Shown here in pieces: positions 33,700-45,733 of a DNA stretch of 64,000 nt. The DNA lies in NCBI GenBank assembly GCA_019454045.1, contig SKCR01034767.1:62001-126000 (forward strand), in the 5' to 3' direction. Below the pieces are notes generated by a model, which was not told the DNA's origin, searched no databases, and saw only the letters and a program-made list of their open reading frames with translations. Each line of letters starts with the position of its first letter. Position 1 is the stretch's first letter. Source of the stretch: Zanthoxylum bungeanum. Its lineage: Eukaryota > Streptophyta > Magnoliopsida > Sapindales > Rutaceae. The translations under genes were made by a program, and so were the position numbers.

Positions 33700-34620
33700 A
33701 CGATCTTGAAGGAAAAATCAGCATCAGCATAACAATTTCAAAAAGGGCTTCGTAAGCCGAGCTAGATCAGCCTAAAGTAGAAGAACTCGACAAGGTCCAA
33801 ATCTACCCTCAGCTGGCGGACCATATAGTGCAGAATGGAGCCCAATTAGAGCATATAGTATAGTCGAAGTTGATCAAATTTCTCCAAGGTCAGTAAGATT
33901 ATTTTGCTTGGTCACACCAAAACATGATCGAGATTGACCCCGAGATAATGACTCACGAACTTCATATGGACCTAGACTACCCACCTATAAGACAAAAGAG
34001 GAGGAAGTTTGCCCTAGAGAGAAACCAAGTGATTAATGAAGAAGTTCAGAAGCTTTTGAAGAATGAAGCAATCAATGAGGCCTAGTATCTAAAATACATG
34101 GCCAATTTTATGGTGGTAGGGAAGAAGAATGGAAAGTGGCGAGTCTACATCGATTTCATGGATCTGAACAAGACATTCACAAAGGACTTATTTCCTTTGC
34201 CCCCACATTAATTTGATGATTGATTCCACATCGAGGTGTGAATTACTGAGTTTCATGGATGCCTACTTAGGCTACAATCAAATCCTAATGCACCTAGATG
34301 ACCAGCAAAAGATAACCTTTATAACCAATATGGGGATTTATTGCTACAAGGTAATGCCATTCAGACTCAAGAATGCGAGAGCCACCTACCAGTGCCTTGG
34401 CAACAAGATCCCAACAACTAGGAAAGATAATGGAGGTGTATACGGATGATATATTGGTGAAGTCATTGAAGGCCGAGCAATATTTGGAGCACTTGGGCTA
34501 GACATTTGACATATTGAGGAAGTACAACATGAAGCTGAACCCCACTAAATACGTTTTTGGGGTGTCGTCTGACAAGTTCATAGGCTACGTGGTCACTTGG
34601 CAAAGGTAAGTAGTATAAAC
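33700..34620 (+). pseudogene. pol: Tat gypsy reverse transcriptase pseudogene
   Basis: Continuation of the Tat pol after the CopA insertion. Segments in order: HELHMDLDYPPIRQKRRKFA, ERNQVINEEVQKLL, VVGKKNGKWRVYIDFMDLNK (~34105-34165), LLSFMDAYLGYNQILMH (~34240), ITFITNMGIYCYKVMPF, and the catalytic box as YTDD (34439-34450; Thr for Val). Then LNPTKYVFGV and KFIGYVVT. Several stops and at least one shift after the ATYQ motif show long decay. No RNase H or integrase follows in the same orientation. Confidence 0.85.
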
Positions 34621-34627
34621 CGTGATT

Positions 34628-34708
34628 GCATGCCCATTTAACCAATCTCTTAGAGAGCTCGGGCTTGTGGAGCTCGTCCAATACAAGATTCGCGAGGCCT
34701 TGTCTCAA
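34628..34708 (-). pseudogene. Possible inverted RNase H scrap of Tat type
   Basis: On the minus strand the segment LHKPELSKRLVKWA is readable. It resembles the Tat RNase H stretch before the ELSEFDI motif, but lies in reverse orientation right after the plus-strand reverse transcriptase. If real, this is a local inversion or a separate fragment. The match is short, so confidence is modest. Confidence 0.4.
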
Positions 34709-35046
34709 GTTCGCCCTAAATTTGATTTTGAATGAGGAAACAACACCATAACTCTCTATATAAGCATAAATTCATCCCAAAACCTAAAGAGAAGCCTCAT
34801 AACATAATTTTAAAGTCCCATAACACACTTTTGAATCCTCATAATATAATTTTGGAGTTCCAGACGCAAGTCAAGGATAAAAGCTTTCCCCGGTGTTGGA
34901 AGTTTAAAGACGAAGACCGCCAACGAGAGTTCGTGATTCCCTTAATTCTCTAATTTATCTTTTATGTGTTCTTAGCTTGAAATAATGATTAGCTTATTTT
35001 TATTGAATATTATGAGTAGCTTATTCATTAAATTTAGGTTTGTAAT
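34709..35046 (+). mobile_element. X gypsy LTR, left part
   Basis: Non-coding sequence whose right edge joins 40682 if Ath2 and one duplication are removed (..GGTTTGTAAT then GGATCGCAAAC..). Its left boundary is not defined; 34709 is where recognisable Tat homology ends. Confidence 0.5.
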
Positions 35047-36312
35047 TGTTATGATATTTTATATCGTACCACAAGTATACGGTGTCAAGTTTTAGTAAAG
35101 ATGAGTGAAAGAATGTCGAACCCACAGAGATTGTATTCAACTCACACTAAGTACTACAATTAATAATCATAACTTTATTTAGAAAATATCAAAATTAAGA
35201 TTAAAAACTAAATAAAAAATATATTAAAATGTTTAATGAAGATAATCTAGAAAGAGATAGATTCTAGAGTCTGATTTCACCTAGCTATCCCCTATGTATT
35301 TTTTATGCCAATCAATTCTTATTTAGTTGCATTGTTTATAAGTCAATAATCCTAAAGTATTCTACTCAATCTCCCAAACTAGTAATTAACAATTCATTAT
35401 GTTTTGCTATTCTTTATTAACGACTTCAAATGAATTATAGATTCTCCCGAACTCTATAAAACTCCTAGGTAATATCCTCTAGATCCTATTCATAATCCCT
35501 CTCTCTCGAGCGATAGATTCTAAACATTCATCATCTCAATTTGTGTCCAACAAACAAGAAGTTTTAAACGCAAGAGAATATAAATAAACTTTAATATAAC
35601 TTTATAATAATAAAATTGGTAATCAATACATAGATTAAAACGTTGGCTACATCATCCTTTAGAATAATGGAGTTAGTTCATGACTAAAGATAATAATAAT
35701 GAAAATAATGTCATGAACATATTAGAAATCATTAGAGTTTAAAGAAAGAAACTAGATGATAAAACCCGAATCGAATCCCTTCGCCTTCGGACATCACCGT
35801 CTTCGTCTCCTCTTGTCGCTCTTCAATATTCCTTCTTGGATCTCCCTAAAATATGTGTTTAGAGTCTTTTTGTTGTGTATTAGCCTCCCCTTTAGGGTTT
35901 TGGACGAGCTTATGTATTTATAAGGGAGTCTTGGAGTCCTTATGCATGTAAAACCCCGATTTCTGAAGATTCTGGGGGTCTGCCGCATCGTCGCGACGCA
36001 GGAAAATGGCGTTGCGGCGCTTGATCTGCGGGAAATTACTATGTATGAAAGCTGAAGGGGCATCGCGAAGCCAGAAATAGGTGCTGCGACACCAGACATA
36101 AATTTTTATTTACTGTTTTATGCGTTCCAGCCTTTTGAGCTTCTGATTCATTCGTAAGGTCCTAAAACACGTATAATTGCTCCAAGATCTATGTCCTAAT
36201 GCTTCCTACAAATAAAACATAAAAGAAACTACAAAGTATATTAAATGATACAAAACCTAAAAAATAGTAAGCTAAGAATGTAAGAATAAATAGGTATAAA
36301 CCGTATTTATCA
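35047..36312 (-). mobile_element. Ath2 3' LTR (1.27 kb)
   Basis: Plus-strand ends TGTTATGATAT and ATTTATCA; on the minus strand it starts TGATAAATACGG, like the TGATAAGTGC start of Ath1. GC-rich CGCGACGC/GCGCTTG segments near 35985-36075 parallel the GC cluster of Ath1. TATA-like TATAAATA on the minus strand at 35915-35922. Confidence 0.8.
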
Positions 36313-36330
36313 AACACCCCCAAACTTAAG
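36313..36330 (-). other. Ath2 polypurine tract
   Basis: Minus-strand CTTAAGTTTGGGGGTGTT adjoining the 3' LTR. Confidence 0.7.
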
Positions 36331-37600
36331 ATTTTGCTAGTCTCGAGCAAAAGACTAAATAAAAATAAACAAACACAAATAATAAAATTAACTAGGAAAC
36401 TTTCGTAGGGATCACAATTACATTTAGCGTATACAACAAGCCCTTAAACCCCTAGGCGGCCCTAGTGGACGAGTTATAGTCACGTGAGGGCTTACAACGA
36501 TGACACCCGCAAACGTCATTCACACATAATCATGTAAAAATAATAAACTGAAATAAAATAAAATAGTCCTGATAGTTACACATAATATTGTCCTAAAAGA
36601 ATGCTTATCAATTAAATGAGAGAAACTTCAAAGTACTCAATGCAATTAAAATCCAAGTTCTTTTATGTGTGTAAAAGTCCATTCACAGCTCGACCCATAA
36701 GTAAGCCAACTAAATGATTTCGTCTCAAAAATTGAGATCTGATGGATGAAACCAACCTAGATACTATGTATTGGCTTATCCTGTGCTTAGTATGATATAA
36801 TTTTTTTTTTCATTTTTCATTTTTTTTCAAGGTAGCATTTCTCTTCATGATGGTCCTAACACTCGCCCATGGGTAGCTTCACGCATATCGGTTATAAGTG
36901 GTTTAACTTTTTTTTCCTTTTTTTTTTTTACTTTCATTCTTTTTCAATCTATTTTTTCTTTTGTTTTTAACTATACCATACATCATAACACTAGCATATT
37001 GAGATAGATATCTAAGCAAGCGGTCATTCATCAGCAAATAATTTCTTCAACTAGTCACTTTGTCAATTACTTAGGTTCTTATTACTAAAAACCTATTGTT
37101 AAGTGCTTATGAGTCTAACCTAGATCACCTACTCAAGACATCAGATAAAAATCAATTGGAAACTTATCGTTTTTAAGACTTCATTTAAAAAAAAAAAATT
37201 TCATTATTAGACTTATGTTTTACTATCAACGATTAAAAAAAAAATAATTTTTTATTTATTTTTATTTTTTTAAATAGCAGTAACTATCACTATATGCACA
37301 CACCCCCAAATTTAAAGCTTGCATTGTCCTCAATGTAAGATTAACATAAAGAAATAAGAGTGAGGAACAGCACTACCATGCTTGGAGTTGATTAGGCTCC
37401 TACTGGTCAGGATTTGGTTGTGCGGGATACGTTGGTCATGCTACCTGCATAAATAACATGCAAATTAATAAACAAACAATTAACACAATAAAATAAAGCT
37501 CAAGTAAAGAAAATAAAAATAAAAATAAACAAATACAAATACAAATACAAATGCAAGGGTTACCTCCCCGTTAGTGCTAAATTTAACATTTTCAGCTAGA
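36331..37600 (-). mobile_element. Ath2 3' non-coding region
   Basis: Homologous in reverse to 31500-32620 of Ath1: it shares the stretch around CCTAG[GC]GG..CCCTAGTGGACGAGTT and the CATTGTCCTCAATGTAA motif near 37320. Contains long A/T runs (36805-36830, 36905-36930 and 37185-37270). No reading frame of note. Confidence 0.75.
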
Positions 37601-38035
37601 CGCAACCACTCAAATGATCATGGTGGCTTCAATGTAATGGACCAGGTAATCCCTTTTAGTTTCTTCTTTGGTATCCACTAGTTGTTGTGGCATGAAAAAG
37701 GTAGCTCGGTGGGCTGTGGAAATGTAACTAGGGATGGTCCATCAGAATCTATTGATAGTTGAAATTTTGGACTGCATATGTGACAAAATTGACTTGACCA
37801 CTTTTTGTGCTTTCTACGAATCATCTTCAAGTGAGAGCTAACTCTTTATTTCCTCTTTTCGTGGTGTTTTGGGAATGGCTGCAGTTTTAGCTGTGGATGA
37901 TATTCTTTTATGTACTGTTGCACTATGCTCGAAGATTTCTGAAATACTGATTCACCATACGTGTTTGCAACTCTTTGTTATACAGTATCTACCATGTGAC
38001 ATTATGCATCACCTTGAGGACTCGGTATAGCTTTG

Positions 38036-38540
38036 AAAACAATAAAGGTGACTTCTTCACCTTGAACTCTTATTTTCAATTCACCTTTCTACACATCAAT
38101 GATCGCTCTACCTATTGACAAGAAAGGTCTTCCAAGGATGATCAGGACGTCATGGTTATCCTCCATATCAAGGACAAGGAATTCAGGAGGAAAATAAAAA
38201 TTTTCCACCTTAACCAATACATCTTCGACTATTCCTCGTGGGTAAGTGATAGATCTATCTGCTAGCTGCAATGTGACTGTGGTTGGATCTGCGTCACCTA
38301 TGATGAAGCTGCATGATCCTTTAGCTTTGGTGGAAGCTTCTTCTGTATGATAGTATTACACTCTTATGGGAGTGCTACTGTTTCAAAATATGCCAGCTTC
38401 CTCTTCTTGGACATCATCTTCTTCATAAAACTTCACATTGTTAAACTTCTGTTCTAATACATATGCGAATGGGATATTGATATGGATCTTCTTAAAGATG
38501 TTAAGAAATTTGGAAAACTAAGCATCCAACTTCTTCTTTT
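38036..38540 (-). pseudogene. pol: Ath2 protease remnant lacking its catalytic site
   Basis: Minus-strand frame 38271-38089 reads LADRSITYPRGIVEDVLVKV, FYFPPEFLVLDME and ILGRPFLSIGRAIIDV, the second half of an Athila protease. Upstream, a KGSCSFIIG segment runs directly into DADPTTVTLQLADRS, so the ALCDLGASINLMP part with the catalytic Asp is missing. The upstream region keeps an NIFKKIHINIPFAYVLE-like segment. Downstream there is no reverse transcriptase; the sequence passes to the 3' non-coding region. It is an internal deletion derivative. Confidence 0.82.
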
Positions 38541-38749
38541 AAAAACATTGAGGGTATGGAAAATGTGTCTTCGTGGTGGGTGGTGGCTTATATGGAGGAA
38601 GTACTTCATTGTTCTCTTCTTTCATCACCGTTTCTTCTTGAATTGATTCTTCTTTGCCTTGACTGCCTTGGTTCGGAGAGGTATCTTTAGTCTCTTTTTT
38701 TGCTCATGAGGGTTATGGTTTGGCACTGCTCTTTGGGGTTGACTCCAAT

Positions 38750-39830
38750 ATTACTAGGAAACACCCATTTTCTGTTGATTACCCATAGAAGAAGTAATCT
38801 ACCTAATCTGTACTTCTAAGGACTTCATCGTTGCCCCTATATTGCACATATGTGTTTCAATATTATTCAGCCTCGACTCATTCTTCTCAAACCTCTCTAA
38901 AGTTTTGGCAACAAACGCACTGATGAGGTCTTTTAATGATGGTTTTTGCTCAGCTCTTTGATTTTTGAAGCCAGAAAGAGGTTGTTAGATATTCTCTGTG
39001 TTAGCATATGAAAAGTTCGGATGATAATATTTAGGATATGATTCCCTCTGTAGTTGTTGAGTTCCGATTGTTCACATATTGGACTTGCTCATATCCTCTG
39101 TCAGGTAAGATCATTCTATTTTCAGCAGCAACTTCAATAGATAGTTGGCCATGTTGATTGGTCAATGCTGCTAGATGAGTCGTGATGCATGTCACTTGAG
39201 CTGTAGGTGCAATAATAAGATCCACCTCATATATACCAGCCACCTGAAGCATACTAGTGCGTTCACTTGGCCATTGGAAATTATTAATTGCCATCTCCTC
39301 CAGTAGAGCATACGCATCTTCAGAAGATTTCTTGAATGAGGTTTCTTCAGTAGCTGCATCGACCATGGTTCTATTAGGACCATTCAACCCATTGTAGAAA
39401 TACTAAATTTGAACCCAGTATTTGAAATTATGTTGTGGGCATCTCTTGAGTAGATTTTTTTAGCGCTCTCATACCTCGTATAGATTCTCAGTCTCCGACT
39501 GCTTAAATATGCTTATTTCTGTTCTCATTAGGCTGATTTAACTGGTGGAAAGAACCTTGCATGAAATGTTATAGCCATATCCTGCCATTTCATGATGCTC
39601 CCCGTCAGAATGGATTACACCCAATTTCTCGCTTTGTGTCCCTTAAAGAGAATGAGAATAAACGTAGCCTGGTTCTTTTGCACCATGTTGACCAATGAAG
39701 GTTTAAGCTCAAAGTTATTAGCATTGATTAGTGGGTGCGCAATCCCAGAATAGTTATCGTCTATGACCGACTTAAAGTGATCTCGGGTTACAACATAGCG
39801 TGGATTATTCTCTCTGTTTTTAGCCGCCAT
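38750..39830 (-). pseudogene. gag: Ath2 gag pseudogene
   Basis: Starts MAAKNRENNPRYV at 39830 on the minus strand; ANNFELKPSLVNMVQKNQ follows. After frame changes a 118-codon frame (39387-39031) holds the segment MVDAATEETSFKKSSEDAYA, then LLEEMAINNFQWPSER. These are diagnostic of Athila gag (the EDAYELLEEMA..NNYQWPSER type). The tail has RFEKNESRLNNIETHMCNIG. Multiple stops and shifts; dead. Gag would form the particle and bind element RNA. Confidence 0.85.
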
Positions 39831-39984
39831 TGCTTTTTTTCAAGTGTCTTTTCTTTCCTTAGTGTCCTCGCTGTTCTTTCTATTTCTGGATCAAACAAAA
39901 ACGATTCAAGATTTTTCGATCTTCGCATTCACTGAAGCACAAAAAGCAAAGAAAAAGTACCCAAGAAATGAAAAAATAATAAAA
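39831..39984 (-). mobile_element. Ath2 gag 5' flank, A-rich
   Basis: Short leader remnant ending in an A-rich tract (39965-39996) at the truncated LTR. The primer site expected here is absent. Confidence 0.5.
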
Positions 39985-40676
39985 AAATAAAAAAAAATTG
40001 GCAATCAATATATAGGTTCAATCATTGGCTACATTATCCTCTAGAATAATGGAGTTAGTTCATGACTAAAGATAATAATAATGAAAATAATGTCATGAAC
40101 ATATTAGAAATCATTAAAGTTTGAAGAAAGAAACTAGATGATAAAATCCGAATCGAATTCCTTCGCCTTTGGACGTCACCATCTTCATCTCCTATTGTCG
40201 TTCTTCAATCTTCCTCCTTGGATCTCCCTAAAATATGTGTTTAGATTCTTTTTATTATCTATTAGCCTCCCTTTTAGGGTTTATGACGAGCTTATGTATT
40301 TATAGGGAAGTCTTAAGTCATTATGCATGTAAAACCCTGATTTTTTAAGAGTCGACCGCAGCGTCGCAACACCGAAAAGTGGCGTTACGACACTTAATCT
40401 GCAGGTAATTACTATGGATGAAAGCTGAAGGGGCGTCTAGCGTCTCGACACTAGACATAAATTTTTATTTGCTGTTTTTTACATTCTAGCCTTTCCCGAG
40501 TAATCCCAATTCATCAATAAGGTCCCAAAACACGTATAATTGCTCCAAGATCCATGTCCTAATGTTTCCTACAAATAAAACATAAACGAAACTACAAAAT
40601 ACATTAAATGATACGAAATCTAACATAATACTAAGCTAAGAATGCAGGAATAAATGGGTATAAACCGCACTTATCA
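39985..40676 (-). mobile_element. Ath2 5' LTR remnant
   Basis: Matches 35607-36312 of the left LTR, including the CTAGAATAATGG..CATGACTAAAG stretch, and ends CACTTATCA. The U5-proximal ~560 bp are missing. Confidence 0.8.
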
Positions 40677-40681
40677 ATAAT

Positions 40682-41359
40682 GGATCGCAAACATGTTTAA
40701 TTATTATTTATATATTTTTATTCTTTTGGGAGTGTTATTAATTATTTATTATTCTATGTGCTTGAACGCATATTTTATTTGTTTGGTCAACAATAGAATA
40801 ATCTTGGTAAATCGTTAAGAACTCGACAGATGGAATTTGGGTTAGCCGTGATAATAATAGCGTGTGATATTATTCGTTGAATAGATTTCCTTGTAGGATA
40901 GACATATACCTAAAGGGCATAAGTAGCCAAGATTAGAACCTAGCCTTAATGAATTTAGTTTAATTTAATTAATATTGACATATTATTAATTAATTATTCT
41001 GAATATATTTATATGATAATCGAAAGACGCTAGCGAATAATTTAGTGTTCTAGGTTAATAATTAGTAACGACAACCTAACTAAATGAAAAATGTCTGGGC
41101 ACATTGCATGCATACTTAAGTGAAGTTGCAACCCTAGGTTTTTCAATCTATAAGGTTTTCAAAGTCTGTTATTTGCGCTTTATTTAATTTCAATTAAATT
41201 TGATAAATCAAAAATACTTCTCAATAATTTAGTTTAAATTAAGTAAGTTAGTCTTAGTATTAATAAGAGAGATATTAATTTTCTTTGGGGTTGACATTCG
41301 ACTAACAGTCATTATATTACTTGAGCGATATGTGCACTTGCGTGCGGTATAAAATCACA
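40682..41359 (+). mobile_element. X gypsy LTR, right part
   Basis: AT-rich LTR end that terminates near TATAAAATCACA just before a primer-site remnant. Its end motifs (GGGGTTGACATTCGACTAAC, ACTTGCGTGCGG) and the primer site suggest an Athila-like gypsy. Confidence 0.6.
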
Positions 41360-41369
41360 ATAAATTTTT

Positions 41370-41376
41370 TAGCGCC
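41370..41376 (+). other. X primer binding site, cut by G1
   Basis: TAGCGCC corresponds to the first seven bases of TGGCGCC(GTTGCCGGGG). The remainder is displaced by the G1 LTR that starts at 41377. Confidence 0.55.
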
Positions 41377-41893
41377 TGTAGGACACAGAAATCGGTGACG
41401 CTCTTCCAGGTTCGTGGCCCGATCGTGAGTACGGAGTAGCCCGTGGGGACTAAACCGGAGAATACTGGAGTTGCCACCCAGCGTGAACTGGGAAATAATT
41501 TAAGGCTTCACTCACCCCTCGAAAGGGAAGACCTCAAACCGTTGGGTTCGGAATGGTCCCTTACTTATGCCATTTGTAATGAATGGATTCCTGCAATAAT
41601 ATAACAAAGTCTACACAACATACATACGCAAGAATAACCAATATCTAAGTTTGCATGTATAAAAGTAAATCGACATAACGACAAGCACACAATTTCATGA
41701 ACATATTAAATTGATAAATGCGGAAACATAAATAAATAAATATTAATCATCTAAACATAAACATTAAAGAGATACAATTAAGTTCCTAATGTGAAAGAAA
41801 AAACTAAATCATGCATGGAAATAAACGTGCTATCTCTAACGAACCATGGATAAAAATAAGATGAGATGAAACGAAATATGTACGTTTTTCAAG

Positions 41894-41985
41894 TGGTACG
41901 TGGAATTATATCCCAAGTACAGATCGCACTACCGTCCATTCGAATTCGGCTACAGAATTTACGTTTAGGTTTCCATCCGATATAC
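41894..41985 (-). repeat. Shared 92-bp module, copy 2 (G1 LTR)
   Basis: Reverse complement of the 1461-1552 module with a handful of substitutions. Confidence 0.8.
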
Positions 41986-42948
41986 CACGAGAGATAGCAC
42001 AAAAATATCCATCCAACAATAACATACATGAACCAACAATACACATGCAAAGAAATACTAATAAATATTTAAAAAGATGAACGAGAATAAATAAAAGGAT
42101 GCCATCAGGTCTTACCTTTTAAGTCACCTCTTGGAAGTACGTTACACAGTTGTCGGAAGGGTTAATGCTCCATAACTCCTCCGATTCACTGGTTCAATGT
42201 TTTGCTTCATCGCCTCACTATTTTGGGCTGCTGTTTCCTCTGTTTTTGCTACTGTTTTCTAGTCATTGTTTTTGCTTACTGTTTACGGTGTTTAGGGCAT
42301 TTTTGGGTGACAGTTTTTTACGGTTTAGGGGCTGTTGTTATTGTAATATTTTACGATAATGTATGGGTTTTTTAGGGGACTGTTTCTGTGGTTTTGGAGG
42401 GTGCAATTTGCGGTTTTGGGATGCAGTTTGGTGGATTGTTTTGCGGTTTTGGAGGGCAGTTCAGAGGCTATTCGTGCGGTATTGCAAGGTAATTTTTTGG
42501 GGGATGTTTTGTGCAGTTTGAAGGGGCTATTTTGGCGTGAATGAGGACTGTTTTTTGGTTGCAGTTATGTTGGGAAGGAGAGGAGGGAGAGAGTGGAAGC
42601 TAGGCGAGAAAGATGGATGTATTAGGGTTTGCACCATGTGAGAGAGAGAGGGCTGCGAAGGGTTCTGTTTGTTTGTGTCTGTGGAGGGGCCTTTGTCTTG
42701 ATGAGTTGTTTGGTTGTGATGAATGGGAGTATGTGATGGTACCATTGCGTGAAGGGGATGCTGGGTGTGTCGGCTAGTGGGGTGTTGCATGAATGGATGT
42801 TGGATGAGTGTCGTGAGTGAGTGGCTGTTGTGTATGGCTGGAGCGTGTGTAAGGTGACAAGTTGTTGTGTCTGTGTTTGCGAGTGAGTGAGTGGTCTGTG
42901 GGCGTTATTTGTCTAATGAGGGTGGTTTGAAGGTTTGGTTTGTGCTCC

Positions 42949-42956
42949 TTTTTATA
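42949..42956 (-). promoter_or_regulatory. TATA box of minus-strand G1 LTR
   Basis: TATAAAAA on the minus strand, ~460 bp from the LTR start, as in the 184-3448 LTR. Confidence 0.5.
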
Positions 42957-43413
42957 AGAAAGGGTTATGGTTTTTCTCGTACGGGAATGAAAGAAATCTT
43001 GCAATTATGGGGGATATCTTTCAATTAGTGTGTTATAAGGAAAAGATATATTGAATTAGGAAGGTGATTTGTTTTAGTTTAGGAAAGGGATTTATGGGAT
43101 TTGATTTGATTTACTTTAATTTGAGGAGGTGTTTTGGTTGGATTTCAACATGTGTTTAATGTGTTTGAATATTTTTGGAGGGGATTTTATGGGCTTGGGC
43201 GTGTGGGCTTGGATGTGAGGCTTGGTATGGGTTGCGGGGTTTTTGGGCTGAGGATAAATTTTAAAATAGAGGTCAAACGAGCGAACCCGAGGCTAAGCAA
43301 AAGAATTGAGTCCAACAAGGTATTGATTTCTGAATTGTCCCTTCCGACGTCTGTTTCCCATGACTTCCCCAACTTATCATGTAGTGCCACTATACAAAAA
43401 TTCAGTGCCTATA

Positions 43414-43440
43414 GTCGCCCCCAGTTTGATGGGACTTGTA
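43414..43440 (-). mobile_element. G1 internal end with polypurine tract, part 1
   Basis: Minus-strand TCAAACTGGGGGCGAC precedes the LTR. It ends in TTGTA (43436-43440), the left target duplication of the CopB complex. Confidence 0.85.
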
Positions 43441-45733
43441 TGTTGGGAACGCTTTCCTCACACAGCGGAAGCGATTAGGCACACAGATCGGACTTGAAGT
43501 TTTTTTCTGCTTTCCCCTTCATTTGCCCGAATGTAACCAGTGGGTAAACTGAAATTTTGCTTCTGTTTCGGACAAGATTTTAGCCCTGGAATACCCCCGA
43601 AACAGTCCCCGAACAGCCTCCCAAACTGCAGTGAAATAGCGGACTGTTTTGGACTCGTTACACACCCGAACTGCACCCAAACCAACCCCTGACTTGCGTG
43701 ACCTGCTGTGATGATATAGGTCTAATTTTTTCACTCAAAAAAAGTCCCAACTCAGCCCCAAAATGTCCCCAAGGTATTTCCCAAAATCCAGAATTAAAAC
43801 GAAACAAATCGAGTCCTAAAAACCCCTTACAACAAGCAGCAATGAGGCTAGTTACCCCTCACTACCGTGGATCAATAAGAAAGAGAAGATGAATATGATT
43901 CAACACCACGAGGTCTTCCGTGCTATGTCTCGCAACCAACGGAAACAAGTGTGGGCTTGACTCACAAAATATCCCTAAACTATTTAGAGATTTTGTCATA
44001 CAAAATATTTATTTTTCTTCTTTATTCTTAAATGGAGATACTCAACTTTTGAGAGAATGTTAAAGATGAAGAGGGTGGCAAGGGTTGTAAGAATGAGAGA
44101 GAGACAAAAGAAAATCAAAATTTCTTTTTATATTTAGGTTAATTGTTTTCAAAAACAAAACAACCAATCCCCTCCCCTTTAGTGCAATAATCGGCCAAGG
44201 TAGGGAGTCAATATTAATTTTTGTAACATCAATCAAGTATTGAATGACAAAAATAATTACAAATATAACTATGTAATTTGCCTTTTCAAATTTTGATAAC
44301 TTCCAAAGCCATCAAAACTTTCCTTTAATTCCTTGACAAAATCGGCAATGGCATAATTCTTTTCATTAATTTTGTAACAATTATATTAACTTTCCATAAA
44401 GAAAATATATGTTACAAAATTGAATATTTGACATCCAATTAAATGGTGTAACTTCCAAAATAAAGCCAATTTCCAAAACCTTTTAATTTAGAAATTACAA
44501 CTTTAGCTTTCATTAAATTATATCATATATAATTTAATTATTAACAGTAAATAATTATCATATAATCATTTATTATATTAATCATATATTAACTTTTAAT
44601 ATATAGTTCCAAGTGTGACTTAATTAATATTATTAATCATATTAATAATATTTATTCTTTTGTAAGTATATAATTGGACTATCCAATTATACTAAATCCG
44701 CTATAGTATATCGAGCTAGCACGGGGACCAAATGGACCTAGGGCTCCGAGCTCCAATAATCTCGAAATATTAATTAAGCTCTTAATTAAATATTCCGAAT
44801 TATTAACTCCGGCTTATTCCGCTAAAACCCGAAGTTGCACTTTTGTTGCCGCAGATGTAATATTAAGTTGAACTAAGTCGGTGTCCATCGATATAGTCAT
44901 TACATTCAAATTGACCCTTCACGAGTATCTCGTAATTAAAGCCGGGTCATAATATCCGTTATACCCCTATAATTATTTTTTTTACCTTAAGTACCATTGA
45001 TTCTCTAATGAATGATTTATTAATAACTATTATGAATATTAATCTTTCTATTCGTAATAGAAAGACTTGAGCGCTCAAATCGTTCAAGTACCAAATCAAC
45101 CCTTAAGAAAGATACTCATCTACTTCTTGCAAGAAGGAGTGAACTCCTTGTCTATGTAAAAGGTTCCTAGCTACAAAACAAACTGTGCCCCCAAAGTACG
45201 TAGCTATTGGTCGGGACTGCTACACCAACCTCACCTTTGTAAATCAAAGGACATAGTCTGCTAAATAGGAGTTCGTTGTACACTCAGGATTAAGATCAAT
45301 CCATATATGAACATCTAATAGATTGAAATGACTTTCTTAGCTTAAGGGATATTATAAGAATGTCATTTCCATATGGGTCCAGTCCTATATGATCGCATCA
45401 TATAAGGTGCCTCCATTCTCATGTCTCTACATGGACGATCCAGATCAAGATCGCCATACAAATATAGAATGAACCGCAGCTATAGATAAACCACAAACAA
45501 AGTATCTGCTTTGTTTGCTCTCTATGGACTATTTAAGATTACTATTTTCATACTTAAATCCTCTTGTGTATGACACTCATACACTAAGTATGAAAGTACA
45601 TAAGTAATCTAGGGTATTTAAGATGATATATAATATGCAAAAATTAAACAAACAATTTTGATAAATGAATAATGCATCGTTTTATTTCAAAACATATAAA
45701 ACCATTTACATCACATGTAGCTCTAGGGCATAC
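43441..45733 (-). mobile_element. CopB 3' LTR, minus strand (2.29 kb)
   Basis: Plus-strand start TGTTGGGAACGCTTTCC (sister copies TGTAGGAAACGC). At the right the last ~10 bp of the LTR (ATCCCAACA in sisters) are missing and gag follows directly. TATA motif on the minus strand at 44125-44132. Confidence 0.85.
44125..44132 (-). promoter_or_regulatory. TATA box of CopB LTR
   Basis: TATAAAAA on the minus strand. The same TATAAAAAG/TATAAAAGG motif lies at the matching place in the other three CopB LTRs (48056 plus; 52348 and 59628 minus). Confidence 0.55.

Larger units (their letters stand above)
35047..40676 (-). mobile_element. Ath2: Athila deletion derivative, minus strand
   Basis: Minus-strand gypsy with 3' LTR on the left (35047-36312), polypurine tract, a 3' non-coding region like that of Ath1, a protease remnant, gag and a truncated 5' LTR (39985-40676). 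Reverse transcriptase, RNase H and integrase are absent, as are the primer site and ~560 bp of the 5' LTR. Flanks GTAAT (35042-35046) and ATAAT (40677-40681) look like a target duplication with one mismatch. It disrupts the X LTR. Confidence 0.85.
41377..43413 (-). mobile_element. G1 3' LTR, minus strand (2.04 kb, short form)
   Basis: Plus-strand start TGTAGGACACAG is the LTR end; plus-strand end TTCAGTGCCTATA is its start. It lacks the A-B-A-B block and neighbouring segments of the longer G1 LTRs. It contains the shared module at 41894-41985 and a TATA motif at 42949-42956 (minus). Followed by the reversed polypurine tract, so it is the 3' LTR of a minus-strand element, not a solo LTR. Hydrophobic open frames at 42150-42544 are antisense and lack conservation. 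Confidence 0.85.

Noticed and set aside
42150..42544. Two hydrophobic frames in antisense to the G1 LTR
   Set aside because: Poly-T-rich translation artefacts; not present in the other G1 LTRs.
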